Below are positions 10,971-22,141 of a DNA stretch of 64,000 bases, piece after piece. Source of the DNA: Tilletiopsis washingtonensis (taxonomy: Eukaryota > Basidiomycota > Exobasidiomycetes > Entylomatales); contig NW_020312001.1 of assembly GCF_003144115.1 (NCBI RefSeq), positions 7,852 through 71,851 of the forward strand. The letters run 5' to 3'. Made by a program: the position numbers and the translations under genes. The first letter of the stretch is position 1; each line of letters begins with the position of its first letter. The notes under the pieces are model-generated. The model had not been told where the DNA came from. It was given only the letters and a program-made list of their open reading frames with translations, and did no database searches.

Positions 10971-13900
10971 CTAGTCGTACAGGCCCGCGTCGTCGTCCAG
11001 CAGCGCCGCCGCCGCCATGCGCCCGGCCACGAGCGCAGCATGCATGTCGCCCTCGCTCTGCCCCCCGTCGCCGTCGCCGCCCTCGTGGTCGTAGATGCCG
11101 AGGCCGTGCCCAGACACGCCTGCTCGTGCCCGCGCCGATACATCCGCCGCGCCGTCGGCGTCGTTCTCGAGCGCCTCGAGCGCACTGACGCCGCGCCCAG
11201 ACGAGGCGTCGAGGCCGGGCACCGCGGGCCCGACGTACGCCCGCTTGCGCATCGCATGCTCCAGCAGCGCCGCCCAGTGCTCGTCGCGTGCAAGCGTCGG
11301 CGCATGACCCAGCACGATGAGCACGTCCTGGCAGCGCGTGATGGCCACGCACATCCTGGGGGCAGGTCGCGTCAGCATCGCCGGCCCGCTCTGCCGCGCC
11401 CCGGCACTCACCTCTTGCGCTCGTGAATCAGCCCCATGGAGCGCTTCGCGTCGGCCTCGAGGAACTGCGCACGTGCCCGTACGGTGCTGATGATAGTCAC
11501 GCTGTGCTCGGCGCCCTGCACGACCTCCACGTTGCCGACCGAGACGCTCGAGAGGCTGGCGTGCGCGGCTCGCAGCGCGATGCGGATCCGCCAGACCTGT
11601 CAGAGAGGTTCAGCATGCGCGCTGCCGCAGCATGGCCAGTCGCACTGACCTGCTCGCGGAACGGCGTGATGACGCTGATCTCCGACGCCTTGACCACGCG
11701 CCCGGCCACATTGGGCCCGGCATTGCCGCACGGCAGGCCGGTCAACGATCGGCACAGCGCCACGACGCGCTCCTCCTCGCTCTTGTTGTACCACGACGCG
11801 CCTTCGTCCACCCTGCGAGCGAGGCGTCAGACGAGCACGGCATCCGAGGCCGCTGCCAGCTCACCACTCATCGGGTCCATCGACGTGCTCCACCAGCAGA
11901 GGCACCCCAGGATTCGGCAGGCCCTCCCAGACGGGCAGCGGACCAGCGGGGCGGGGCGCCGCGCACGGCAGCAGACAGTCGTCGTAGAATGCGCTCGACG
12001 GCGTGGCGAGAAGCACCGGGTCGCGCTGCCGGTAGTTGCGTACCAGCTGCGCGCAGTTCTCGGGCTTCGGGGTGACTGGTGGGCCCACGGCCTTGGGCAG
12101 CAGCGTTGCAGGCTGTTCCGAGCTGCCGCGCCGGAAGCGCCCCGACACGAGCAGGTCGCGCGCCGCGCGGCGGAGACGCAGCAGCTCCGTGCGATACACC
12201 TCGCGCTGCGTGAGCCGCTCGAGGAAGCTGATGTCCAGGCCGTATGAGCGAGCAGTGGCGGATTGTACTTGCGGGCCGAGCTGCGCAACATCGCCGCACA
12301 AGACCACCGTCGGCGAGTCGGCCGTCGTGTGACGCGAGGGCAGCACACAGAGCAGCGCGGCAAGAGAATCCGCCTCCGTGCCTTGCGAGGCCTCGTCGAT
12401 CATTAGGTGCGTGAAGTGCAGCGGGACGCTCTGCGGCTGGCGCGGTCGCAAGCCTGGCAAGATTGCCGCCTGTGGGTCCGACACAAGATCAGCGTGTGGC
12501 CACGCAGCGGCTGAGCGCGGCTCACATCCAGGCGGCCGATGTCTGCATTGCTCGCGCCGCGACAGCGGAGCAGCAGGGGCACATCATGGGTGGCGGCTGT
12601 GTGTCGTGGCTGTCAGCGAACGGCGCTGCGACCGCTCCGGCGACACTCACCGACGACGACCCTGGCGGCCATGAGCTTCTTCCACGGCGGCAGGCCGAAG
12701 CTTGACCCTCCGTCGCCAGCCTCCTGCACGTGGCAGAAGGGTCCGAGCGCCTCAGGCAGCTCTGCAAACGTGCGTCCGGGATCGTTGATGCGCAGCATCT
12801 GGCCGGGCCGCAGCGCTGCTGTGAGGCGCAGCGCGAGTGTGTCCGCGGCTGTGTTGGAGGGCGCGCAGAGCAGGATCGAGGCAAACGACTGGCAGTGCAG
12901 CGTGGCCATCACGGCGGCGGTCAGCGTCCGCGTCTTGCCAGTGCCGGGCGGGCCAGCAATGAGAAACGGGATGCGGTGGCGGCGCCTCGCGATCGCGTTT
13001 GCGGCAGCCTGCAAGCGAGGTGTCAGCTCATGCAGCGCCAGTGCTGAGCACCCAGAGCCGACTGACCTTTTGCTCGTCGTTGAGCGTGTCGTCAAAGACG
13101 GGAAAGGCAGGATCCTCGCCACCGCGGATGCCAGCGTCGAGCGCCTGCACCTGGGCGTCTGCCTTGACGGGAAACAGCCAACGCCGCAGGGTCGCCGCAG
13201 GGCGATCGCCATTGGCAAGGATCTTGTACACTCGGCCGAGCACTGCCAGCGACTCGAGCGACTCGCGATGGCTCAGCGTAAAGATGACGCAGAAGCGCAC
13301 GTCGGCGATGCTCGGATAGTAGGCTGCCAGGCGCGGCTGCAGCGAGGGACAGCGCAGCAGCACCTTGCCCTCGATGCGCCTCAGCGCCCACACGCGCGCC
13401 TCGAACTCGAGGTGCAGCCAGCCGTCGGCCGTGAGCGGACGCAGGCGGACAAGGCCGCCGGGCTGCAGCGGCGGGTACTCTTCGCGGATTCCTGGCACAT
13501 CCATCGAGAACAGCCCGTCCAGGCCAGCAGCTTTAGCGAGCCGGCCCTTGTGGACATAGGGCTGCAGTGCAACTGCAAACATCGTCTGCTGCGCGAGCTG
13601 CTGCGCCTTCTCGTTGACTTCGATTCGCAGCAGGGTCGAGAGACGCGCCGCGTAGGTGCTCGGCTCGAAGGCTGGGACTGCGAGCGTCGCAGAGGCGCTC
13701 GTCGCCGGCTTGCTGCTGGGACTCGCAGCAGGCCAGTCGCTGGCTTCATCTTGTGCGGCGGCGGGAGAGCCCTTCTCCTCGGCGTCTGGCGCGTCAAGCG
13801 GCTCATCTGGCGCAGCGGCATCCGTCTCGGTGACGTCTTGCGTTGGCGGCGAAGGCGTCCGGCAGGGATCGAACGTCATGAGTGACTCGACACCGTCCTG

Positions 13901-15217
13901 CTTCCAGCTGGCCGACGGCGAGCGCGTCGCTTTTGGCGAGAGGAGGGACAGGCTGGAGCTCGGCGAGTTGCTGAGCGACTCGAGCGCCCCGCCAAGCACA
14001 AAGTCGTCGCCGCGCCCGACCCACGCGTCGCCTGCTCTGCGCAGCTTCTCGCCCTCCTCTGTGCGTTCGAGCGGCTCCTCAAACGGCTCGCCGGCCGCGT
14101 CGTGCTCCTCGTCGAGCACGTCCGGCGGCAAGAATGAGGCTGCGTACGCCGACCAGTCGATGCTCGCAGGCTCGGGCAGCCGGATGACCTCGAGCGCCGC
14201 CGCGCTGGCGACCTCTTGCAGCGAGGCGGGCACGAAGGGTGCCGCGTACTTGCTGACGCGCGCCCCCGCAGGCAGCGTGGCGATGGGCGCAGGCTTCATC
14301 GTGGCGGTCGCCGCGGAACCTGCGTCGACTGCGGGCGACGACACCGCCGTGGACGACAGCACCGTGCTGGGCGCGAGCCTTGCGGTACTCGCCGTCGCTG
14401 GAGACGACAGAATGCTCGTGCTGCGCGTGTCACTCGACGAGATGCTGGGCGTGCGCCGCGAGACGGCCGTGGGCGACTTCGAAGGAGCCTCGCTGGGCGC
14501 GGCAGAGGCGCCAGCACTCTGCCTCTGCTGCGCCGCACCCAGACCTTGAGCAGCGCTGAGATGCACCTGCGGCAGCTGCGGGATGCCGGGCGGCCCGCCG
14601 TGGGCCGAGCGTGCCGGCTGCAGGGCGTTGTGCTGGCCGGCGCGCGGGTAAATGGGCGGACTCATGCTGAACGGCGCGTATGGCGCGCCGCCGCCCTGTG
14701 GCATGAAGTACGCTGGATGCTGAGGCGCATGAGCGAGCAGGGGCATCGACGCTCCGCCGTGCGGCGCGAACATGGGCCCGTAGAGGGGCGCCGGCGGCTG
14801 CCAGTGCTGCGGCTGCTGTCCCGGCAGCTGCATCGGCATCGGCATCGCCATGTGCTGGCTCATCTGCTGCGCGAGGTGTGGCGGCATCTGCTGCAGCATC
14901 TGGAGCGGCATGTGCTGCGGCACCGCTGCGAAGAGGCCCGGCGGGTGCTGCGGCACCAGGCCCGGCGGCGAGGTGGAGGACGGCCCGGCCTGCGGCGCCG
15001 GCGCAGGCTTGCTGGCCGGGACCGAGTAGCGCACGGCGCCGCGCGGATGCCGGCCAGCCGCAGCTCCTGAAGGGGCCGGCGAGGCGCTGCTGTTGGCCAG
15101 CGCGGCGCGGCGTGCGTTTCCACCAGGGACCTGCACTGCTGCGCCCGGCGGCCGGCTGCCGGGCTTGGGCGGAGCGCCGGGCGCGCCGAGCGGCGGCCAC
15201 TCGGCCTCGTCGTTCAT
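10971..15217 (-). CDS. SF1 RNA helicase, MOV10/Upf1-like, with prion-like N-terminus
   Basis: Seven exons: 15217-13067, 13008-12651, 12596-12526, 12469-11865, 11812-11650, 11596-11412 and 11355-10971 (1305 residues, all phases consistent). The helicase core has motif I GPPGTGKT (about 736-743) and a motif II variant, MIDEAS. It also has VVLCGDVAQLGP (motif III), QLVRNYRQ (motif IV region), EISVITPFREQ, VQGAEHSVTIISTVR (motif V) and MCVAITRCQDVLIVLG (motif VI). The layout matches the Upf1-like SF1 helicases closest to MOV10/SDE3/Armitage. Those act on mRNA silencing, decay or retroelement control in other eukaryotes; the role here is inferred. The first 717 residues are one exon, with a Pro/Gln/Met-rich low-complexity N-terminus (about 86-190) and Ser/Thr/Ala-rich linkers. 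It is divergent from bleomycin hydrolase. Confidence 0.88.
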
Positions 15218-16572
15218 CGCACGGCGGCGGGCCTGGCAGCGGCGCAGGCTGGCCGAGCAGGCGGCGGCGTGGTCGCGGTCCGCAGCGTTGCGGGTGCCGG
15301 GCAGGTGGTGGCCGGGAGGATGGAGGCGGCCTGAGCGGCGCGCGCTCCTGATGGCACAAGGCAAGGTGCGCCTGCATCTGCCAGTGCGCGGCGGCCGGCC
15401 GCGGCGCGGACAAAGCTTTGCTGTCGCGCGCCAAATCCGAATCCCAGGGACCTGGACAAGCCGCCGCCGCCGCGCCCGCCTCGCGAGCGTGCCCGATGCG
15501 CAGCAGGCGCTTCCCACAGGCGGTGAGGCGTGCAAGGGTTGCGCTCAAAATCTGCACCAGCGCTTCTTCTCCTCTTGTGTGTTGTTTTCGCGCTGCCCGA
15601 GCGCCGCAAAGCGAAGAACAGGGCACCGGCCGCGGGGCGCGGGCGGCGTCAGCAGCGACGCGCGCGAGCTGCGCCGCCGCTGGCTTTGTTGCTCGGGCAC
15701 ACGGCAGAATCTCGCAGCTTCTGAAGGCGCTTGCACAGCTCTTTGCAGCCACCTTCAAGTCGTTGCCGCCAGTTCAGGCGGTGCCAGCATCAGCAACGCC
15801 GCACGCCGCATCAGCACCAGTTGCGGTGCAGCAAATGGCAGCGAGCGCCTGGCCGTCGCAGCCTGCGCGCTGCCATGGCACGCTAGCCGTGGACCCTGCA
15901 TGCGGCCGCGCGCGCGTGTCCCGCGGATGAGCAGATGATCGCCGCCGCCGCCGTCGATCCTGCTTCTGCCGGCTGTGTCCGGCGTCCGGCGACGTGGCAC
16001 TCGCGGCCGCAGCTTGTGATGAATCAGAGTGCACTGCGAAGCGGCCTGGCGAGCCTGCGCTGCTGCCTCGACCGAGAGAGCCCCCAGCAGGCCGGCTGCG
16101 AGTGCGCCTGCGTGCTGTGGCCTCCAGACGGCGCGCCTTATCGCGGCCCGCGAGAGGCACCGGCACCAGCACGCCAAAACGCCAGTCAAAGGCAGCCGCA
16201 GCATACACCACGCCCAGCACAGTAGCGAATCTCAGTCGGGCGAGCGCAGCATCACAAGCAAAAGCGCTTGCTCTGTCGAGAGAGGAGCTGTCAGGCAGCC
16301 CAGCATGCTGCCTCTCAGCCGTCCTCTCCACGACCAGCGCGATGCAGCGCCTGCCGCCTGCAAGCTGCTGCACGCGAGGCGCATCGTGCAGCACACGCAT
16401 GACGCGCGGAGAGGCGCAGCTTGCGGCATGGCCCCTGCGCCCCTGAGGCGCGCGTCGCGGTCACGCGAGGAGGCGGCGCGACCCCGCAGTCGGCCTCGCC
16501 TTATCGGCGCCCGGGCCGGACGTGCCCCCCTCACCCTTACACCACCACCACCACCACCGCCAGCCAGCCACC
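15218..16572. promoter_or_regulatory. 1.36-kb divergent intergenic region, helicase and BLH1
   Basis: Gap between two divergent start codons. It must hold both promoters and leaders. A minus-strand open frame (16400-15774, 208 codons) includes a hydrophobic stretch, FATVLGVVYAAAAFDWRFGVLVP, but its codon choice is less G/C-biased at third positions than the neighbours and no family is recognised. I therefore do not call it a gene. The BLH1 side ends with CT-rich and CAC-rich leader sequence. Confidence 0.45.
16541..16558 (+). repeat. ACC trinucleotide run in the BLH1 5' leader
   Basis: Six ACC units, 15 nt upstream of the BLH1 start codon. A similar run lies in the leader of the gene starting at 47737. 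Confidence 0.7.
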
Positions 16573-18558
16573 ATGGGAGCATCGCCCTCACGCCCCGCCG
16601 CCAGCGCGCCGCCTGCGCTCTCCGAGAAGCAGGCGCCTGCCGCCGCCGCCGCCGCTGCGCCCGCCGCACCTGCGCCCACCAAGCCCGCACACACGCACGC
16701 CCACCACAGCTCGGACCGGGCACTGCGCATCGCCGCCGAGGCCGCGCAGGCGCCGCACGCCGCCAGCGCCGCCACGCCGTCGCTGCACCCCGCCGCACTC
16801 AAGCAGTGGCGCGACGAGGCCATGGCGCAGCCCGAGACGCGCCTCGCCGCCCTCGTGCTGCACAATGCCGACCTGGCGCTCAGCGTGCGCTCACGCAGCG
16901 CCGAGCAGAGCGTGCAGCACGTATTCTCGCACACCGTTAAGCGTGAGTGTACCCCTGAGAGCGATGCCGCGCCCGTGCTGATTCCCTCGCCTCAGTCGAG
17001 GGCACGCCCGTGACCAACCAGCGGTGCGCAGCTCGCTCCCGCCCGGCACGTCCTGCGCTGACATGCCCCACAGCAACTCCGGGCGCTGCTGGCTCTTCGC
17101 GCAGTGCAACGTGATCCGCACGCAGATCATGGCTCAGTACGACCTCGACAAGTTCGAGCTCTCCCAGAGCTACCGTGAGTCTCGGGCGTGGCACTCTGCG
17201 TCCGTCCAGGCCTGACGCTCGCGCGGCAGTCCATTTTTACGACAAGCTTGAGAAGGCAAATACATTCCTGCTGAACACCATCGAGCTGCACGAGTCAGCG
17301 CTAGACGACCGCGTGTACGGTTTCCTCAAGGGCGAGCCCGTCAACGACGGCGGGCAGTACGACATGGTCGTCAACCTGCTGCTGCGCTACGGCATCGTGC
17401 CCAAGCAGACGTTCCCCGAGTCCTTCTCGTCGAGCGCGTCGAGCCGCCTCAACTGGCTCGTGACGGTCAAGCTGCGAGAGCATGCCCTGGAGCTGCGTGC
17501 GCTCCTGCACTCGACCAAGGCGCGCCTCGCCAGCCTGCCGCAGGAGCAGCGCGACAAGGCGGCCCTCGCCGCGGCGCTCCAGCGCAAGGAGGCGCAGATG
17601 AAGGAGATCTATAAGATTCTGCTTATTGCGCTTGGCGAGCCGCTCGGCCCTGACGACGAGTTCACTTGGGAGTAGTGAGTGTGACGTGGCCCAGAGCTGT
17701 GCAATCTGAGCTAGCCCTCGCGTTCTGACACCTCCGATACAGCCACGACAAGGCGGGCAAGTTCCACCGCCGGCGCTTCACGCCGCTCAGCTTCCTGAAG
17801 AGCGTCAAGACCTTCGAGCCTCTCGCCGCGTGCTCGCTCGTCAACGACCCTCGCCGCGGCTACAACAAGCTCATGTCCGTCGACCGCCTGCAGAACGTGT
17901 GGGGCGCCCGCCCGGTGTCGTACGTAAATACGACCAGCCAGACGCTCAAGGGTATGTGCCAGCGGGGCGGCTTCGCAGCTCCGCGTTCTCACTGCCTCTG
18001 CTCCAGATTGCGTGGTGAAGAGCATCAAGGCGGGCTACGCGGTCTTCTTCGGCTGCGACGTGGGCAAATTTTCGCACTCCGCCTCCGGCCTGATGTCCAC
18101 GGAGCTGTTCGACTACGAGGCCGCTTTTGGCACGAAGCTCGGCCTTTCCAAGGCGGAGCGGCTCGACATGGGCGAGTCGATGATGACACACGCAATGGTA
18201 ATTACCGGCGTGTCTCTCGACGACGCAGGCAAGGTGCAGCGCTACCGAGTCGAGAACAGTTGGGGCGAAGACATCGGCGACCGGGGCTACATGGTGATGA
18301 GCGACGCCTGGTTTGACCAGTATACATATCAGTGAGCAGCGCAACAGGCTTCTTCCGAGCCCGAGTGCTGATCGGCCCCTGCCGCAGAGTCGTCGTTCGC
18401 CGCGAGTTCATGCCAGCCAACCTCTGGGACATCTTCGCTGCGGGTGTCAACAAGGACACCGACGTGCTCCCGCCGTACGACCGTGAGCCTGCGACGCCGC
18501 GTGCGCTGCAGGCCGGCATGCTGACCCGCTGCCCACAGCGTTCGCCACGCTGGCTTAG
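16573..18558 (+). CDS. BLH1: Bleomycin hydrolase (C1B cysteine peptidase)
   Basis: Cytosolic papain-fold aminopeptidase that forms hexameric barrels and clears peptides, bleomycin and homocysteine thiolactone. Eight exons (16573-16942, 16996-17023, 17074-17174, 17230-17674, 17743-17951, 18007-18331, 18388-18482, 18539-18558) give 530 residues. The catalytic triad is visible: Cys138 in NQRNSGRCWLFA, His446 in MTHAMVITG and Asn468 in VENSWGE. The C-terminal arm ends in PPYDPFATLA, like the self-processing tails of the family. The N-terminus MGASPS fits an N-myristoylation signal, followed by a roughly 60-residue Ala/Pro/His linker, so a membrane-tethered form is possible (inference). Exon 2 is only 28 nt and exon 8 only 20 nt. 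The start at 16573 has a strong CCACC context. Confidence 0.96.
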
Positions 18559-18750
18559 ACCGCTGCTTGGCTCTAGATTGTCCTGCTGGGGCGCTAATAC
18601 ATTATACACACGGCGACGTCCGAGCTGAGAGCGTGCTGCAGGCCGCCCACACGCGACTCGTGATTCTGCTGCCGCGAGACCAGCCCTCCAGGCAGCGCGA
18701 TCTGCTTCGGCGAGCAGCTTTTGCAGGCGCTGCCCTGCGCAGTTGTGTAC

Positions 18751-18771
18751 CCTGCTCGAATGTCGAGCAGG
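18751..18771. repeat. Inverted repeat, 9-bp arms, 3-nt loop
   Basis: CCTGCTCGA and TCGAGCAGG flank the loop ATG. It lies about 200 nt after the BLH1 stop and 425 nt before the TBC gene start. It could be a 3'-end RNA hairpin or a site for a dimeric DNA-binding protein. Confidence 0.5.
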
Positions 18772-18989
18772 CTGTGCAGACGGCGACATGCTCGCGTGAG
18801 CAAGGCTCGGATGCAGCGCCAGGAGCAGCGGGCGATGTGATAGCGAGAGCAGCTCATCGGCACTGCGCACGGCCCGCCGCACGCTCGCCCGATGTACCAC
18901 AGGCTGGCGCAGCGCGCATTCCGCGGCGCAACCTGTGGACGCCGCGGCGCGCGCGGCGTCCCCCCTTGCGCTTCCCTCCCACCCCCGCC

Positions 18990-19006
18990 CCTTCCCTCCC
19001 GCCCTC
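18990..19006 (+). promoter_or_regulatory. Pyrimidine-rich 17-mer shared with the APE4 promoter
   Basis: CCTTCCCTCCCGCCCTC lies about 190 nt upstream of the TBC gene start. The identical 17-mer is at 27979-27995, upstream of APE4. CT-rich blocks are common in fungal core promoters, so shared low complexity may explain it. Confidence 0.35.
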
Positions 19007-19195
19007 AACAGTGTCTGTCTCGCCTGCCCTCGGCCCCATCGCACCCTCTCGGAACCTCATTGCCTTGCGAGCCGCACGCCATCGCCACGCCCGCATCGCC
19101 GCCTCTGCCTGCTGCCTCGCCGCACGCCCGCAGCGCTGCGCGCTCGCGGTCTCTCGACGTGCGCCGGCCTCGGGGCGTAGCGCACGCTCTCCCGC

Positions 19196-22141
19196 ATGTC
19201 GCCAATGGGCTCGCCGCACGTGTCCGCTGCGGACGCCGACGACGCCAGTAGCGGCAGCGGCGCCAGCGACCTCTTCTCCGACGCCAAGGACGCCGCGCCC
19301 GCTGGCGCTCCGCAGGGCTCGCCGGCGCCGGGCGAGAGCATCGGCTTGTCAGATGCCTCGCAGCCGCCCGCCGCTACTCCTGTCGCTGCGCCTGAAGCAC
19401 CTTCGACTGCGGCGCATGAGGCGTCAGGCGCGGCCAGCAGCCAGCGTGATGTGCCGGCGCCTGACACTGCCCCAGCGGCGGCGTCAGCAGACGCCCCGAA
19501 CGTGCCGGCCGCTGCTCGTCCGAAGGGCACTGGCGTCGCGGCGCTTCTGAAGCGCTTCCAGCCCGGCGGCGGAACGTCAGGCAGTAGCAGTGATGCCAGC
19601 ACCACGCCCGAAGGGAATGCGTCTTCGTCTGCACACGCCGCTGCACGCAGCTCGGGCCTCGTCGCGGCAAGCGACAAAGCGCCAGCAGCCGACGAGCGGC
19701 CGCTCTCTGGCGTCGTCGAGGTGGCCAGCCTCGACACGCTGCCGCCTTCCAAAGGTGCCCACTCGCTGCTCGACCCCGAAGAGACGATTGCGAATCCATT
19801 CGCCTCGCAGAGCCACTCGCGTGCCGCCACGCCGCAGCCCTCCTCAGCGACAGACCTAGATGTCGCCACGCCGTCTGCGGCAAGCGAGTCGGAGCGAGAC
19901 CCTGCGCGCTTCTCCACAGCCTCGGACGCCGCGTTGGCCGACTCTTCGGCCTGGCGGGCAAGCACATCATCTGCAGCTCCGTCCGACAACTTTGATCCGG
20001 CATCGGCCGTGGCAAATCGCTTCAGCATGATCAGCCTCGGGTCCGCCCGTCCCTCGCGCTCGTCTGGCGACGGCTGGGGCAGCAACAAGAGGGATACCTT
20101 GCAGCCGGCGGACGTGGAGCAGAGCGAGGGGCAGGAGGGTGCGGGCCTGCTGGCGCGCCAGGCTGCGCGCATCAGCAGAGACAGCAAGGCACGCCAGAGC
20201 ATCGACCCGGCGCGTCTGAAGGAGCACTTTGAGCGACTACAGGCTGGACGGCGGTCCAGTCAGGGCGCTGTGCCTGCTGCGACAAGCGAGGAGCAAGTCG
20301 AACAAGTGACAAGCAGCACATCGCCTGCAGATGCCGAGCACGCCGAGCCTGCGAGCGCGCCCGACGGCGCATCAGAGGAGGCGCAGGAGGACGTCGTCGA
20401 CTGGGACTTCTGGGGAGAGGTCATGGCCAGTGAGTGCATAGACTCGCGCTCGAACGCGCTGCAGTGCTCAGCCTCCTGCCAGACTATCAGGAAGTCGCGC
20501 ACACTCGGCCACAGGAGCTCAGCCAGGCGATCCAGGCAGGCATCCCGGCCGCCCTGCGCGGCATGATGTGGCAGCTGATGAGCAGCAGCAAGGACGAGGA
20601 GCAGGAGCTCATCTACGCCTTCTATCTCAAGCAGACGACGCCGCACGAGAAGGCCATCCGCAAGGACCTCGCGCGCACCTTCCCCGAGCTCTCGTATTTC
20701 AAGGACAAGACGACGGGCAGCGAGAACATGTTCAACGTCGTCAAGGCCTACTCGCTGTACGACGAGCCCGTCGGCTACTGCCAGGGCATGGCGTTCGTCG
20801 TGGGCCCGCTGCTGCTGAACATGCCCGACGAGGAGGCCTTCTCGACGCTGGTGCGCCTGATGAAGAGCTACGACCTGCGCGGGCACTTCATCGTCGGCAT
20901 GCCGGGCCTGCAGCTGCGCCTGTTCCAGTTCGACCGGCTGCTTGAGGAGCTGCTGCCGCTCCTGCACCGCCACCTCGTCCGCCAGGGCATCAAGAGCAGC
21001 ATGTATGCGAGCTCCTGGTTCATGACACGTGAGTGGCGCAATGCACCCTGCGCGGCCGAGCGCTGACACGCTTCAATGTCCCGTCTGCTCCTCAGTCTTG
21101 TAAGTACGCCACTGGCGCCCCTGCAGCCTTGCATGGCTGATCGCGCCGGACCTAGCGCCTACCGCACGCCGCTCGACATCATCTACCGCGTTCTGGACGC
21201 CGTTTTTGCCGAGGGCATTGAGGCGCTCTTCCGCTTTGCCCTCGCTCTTATGAAGAAGAACGAGGAGCACCTGCTGACGCTGGGCTTTGACGAGGCGGTG
21301 CCGATCTTGGCGACGCGGATCTTCGACGTGTACCTCGTGCGTGCACTGCTCGCCCCGCGGGATGGCAGCGCTGACGTCGCGCCCACACCACAGCACGCGC
21401 CCGACGGCGACAGCCCCGCTCGATACCGCGTCAACGAGTTTGTCCGGTGAGAGCGAGAGGCATCGGCCGGCCCACGCGAAAGCTGATGCAGCCTGCTTGC
21501 CGGACAGCGACGCTTTCCAGATGCGAATCACGCCCTTCCAGCTCGACGCCTATGCGGGAGAGTTCGAGGAGCAGGTCAAGGCTGCGAACGCGCACCGGCG
21601 TGAGGTCGAGGCGCTGCGTCTGGTCAACCGCAATCTGGCGGCGCGGGTCAAGTCGCTCGAGGATGAGCTGACAAGCATCAATGCGGAGCACGTCGAGTTG
21701 GTCAAAGTGAGTCCGCTCGCTCTGGCAGCACCTGACCAGTGCCGTGTTGACCCTCCGCCTCGGCCTGCAGACTGTCGTCATGGCAAAGGTAGGCGAACAG
21801 CATGCGCGAGCTGAGTCCGACACAGCTGACGGCGTGCCGCACACCCATAGCTCGCAAAGGAGGAGATGGCGGAAGAGGTGGGTCCAGCTCCAAGCCACCG
21901 TTAGCACATCTGCTCACAGAAGCTCTACCCTCAGCTCGTTCGCTACAAGATGATGTGCGTGCTCTCACGCGATGTCGCCGCCTGCGGTGCCTCGAAGCCT
22001 CTCTCCGTTGTGGCGCTGACGGTCGCTGCGCCACACAGGTACGCCGAAGCGGCTCTGCTCGCGGACCAGCAGGGCGAGGGCGCGGGCCGAGGCCACCACT
22101 TCGATCGCTCACCTTCGTCGAGCTCGCTCTCCCAGCGGTAG
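19196..22141 (+). CDS. TBC-domain Rab GTPase-activating protein, Gyp5/EVI5-like
   Basis: Nine exons: 19196-20429, 20465-21028, 21096-21099, 21156-21446, 21508-21706, 21771-21788, 21851-21877, 21920-21954 and 22039-22141 (824 residues). The first 411 residues are Ser/Ala-rich and probably disordered. The TBC domain starts near residue 415 and carries both catalytic fingers: Arg482 in IRKDLARTFP and Gln518 in VGYCQGM. A coiled-coil tail (FEEQVKAANAHRREVEALRL, then LVRYKMMYAEAALLAD) matches Gyp5/EVI5 proteins, which in yeast act on Sec4/Ypt1-type Rabs in polarised secretion. The third exon is only 4 nt, yet it is needed to read WFMTLFAYR in frame. The last exons are also tiny (18, 27 and 35 nt). 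A weak GTAGCA donor at the stop codon could allow a longer Ser/Pro-rich C-terminus. Confidence 0.9.
21096..21099 (+). other. 4-nt micro-exon of the TBC gene
   Basis: TCTT is preceded by CTCAG and followed by GTAAGT. Without it the conserved sequence S-W-F-M-T-L-F-A-Y-R cannot be read: exon 2 ends in phase 1 and exon 4 begins with the last base of a codon. Each flanking intron has its own GCTGA-type branch point. Confidence 0.8.

Larger units (their letters stand above)
18559..19195. promoter_or_regulatory. BLH1 3' side and GYP5-like promoter
   Basis: A 637-bp gap between tandem plus-strand genes. It contains a short perfect inverted repeat at 18751-18771 and a pyrimidine-rich stretch at about 18961-19010 that is probably the core promoter or leader of the TBC gene. 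No coding signal is visible. Confidence 0.5.

Noticed and set aside
15774-16400. 208-codon minus-strand open frame with a hydrophobic segment
   Set aside because: It lies in a divergent promoter region, has weaker third-position G/C bias than the real genes, and shows no family motif. Kept only as a remark on the intergenic region.
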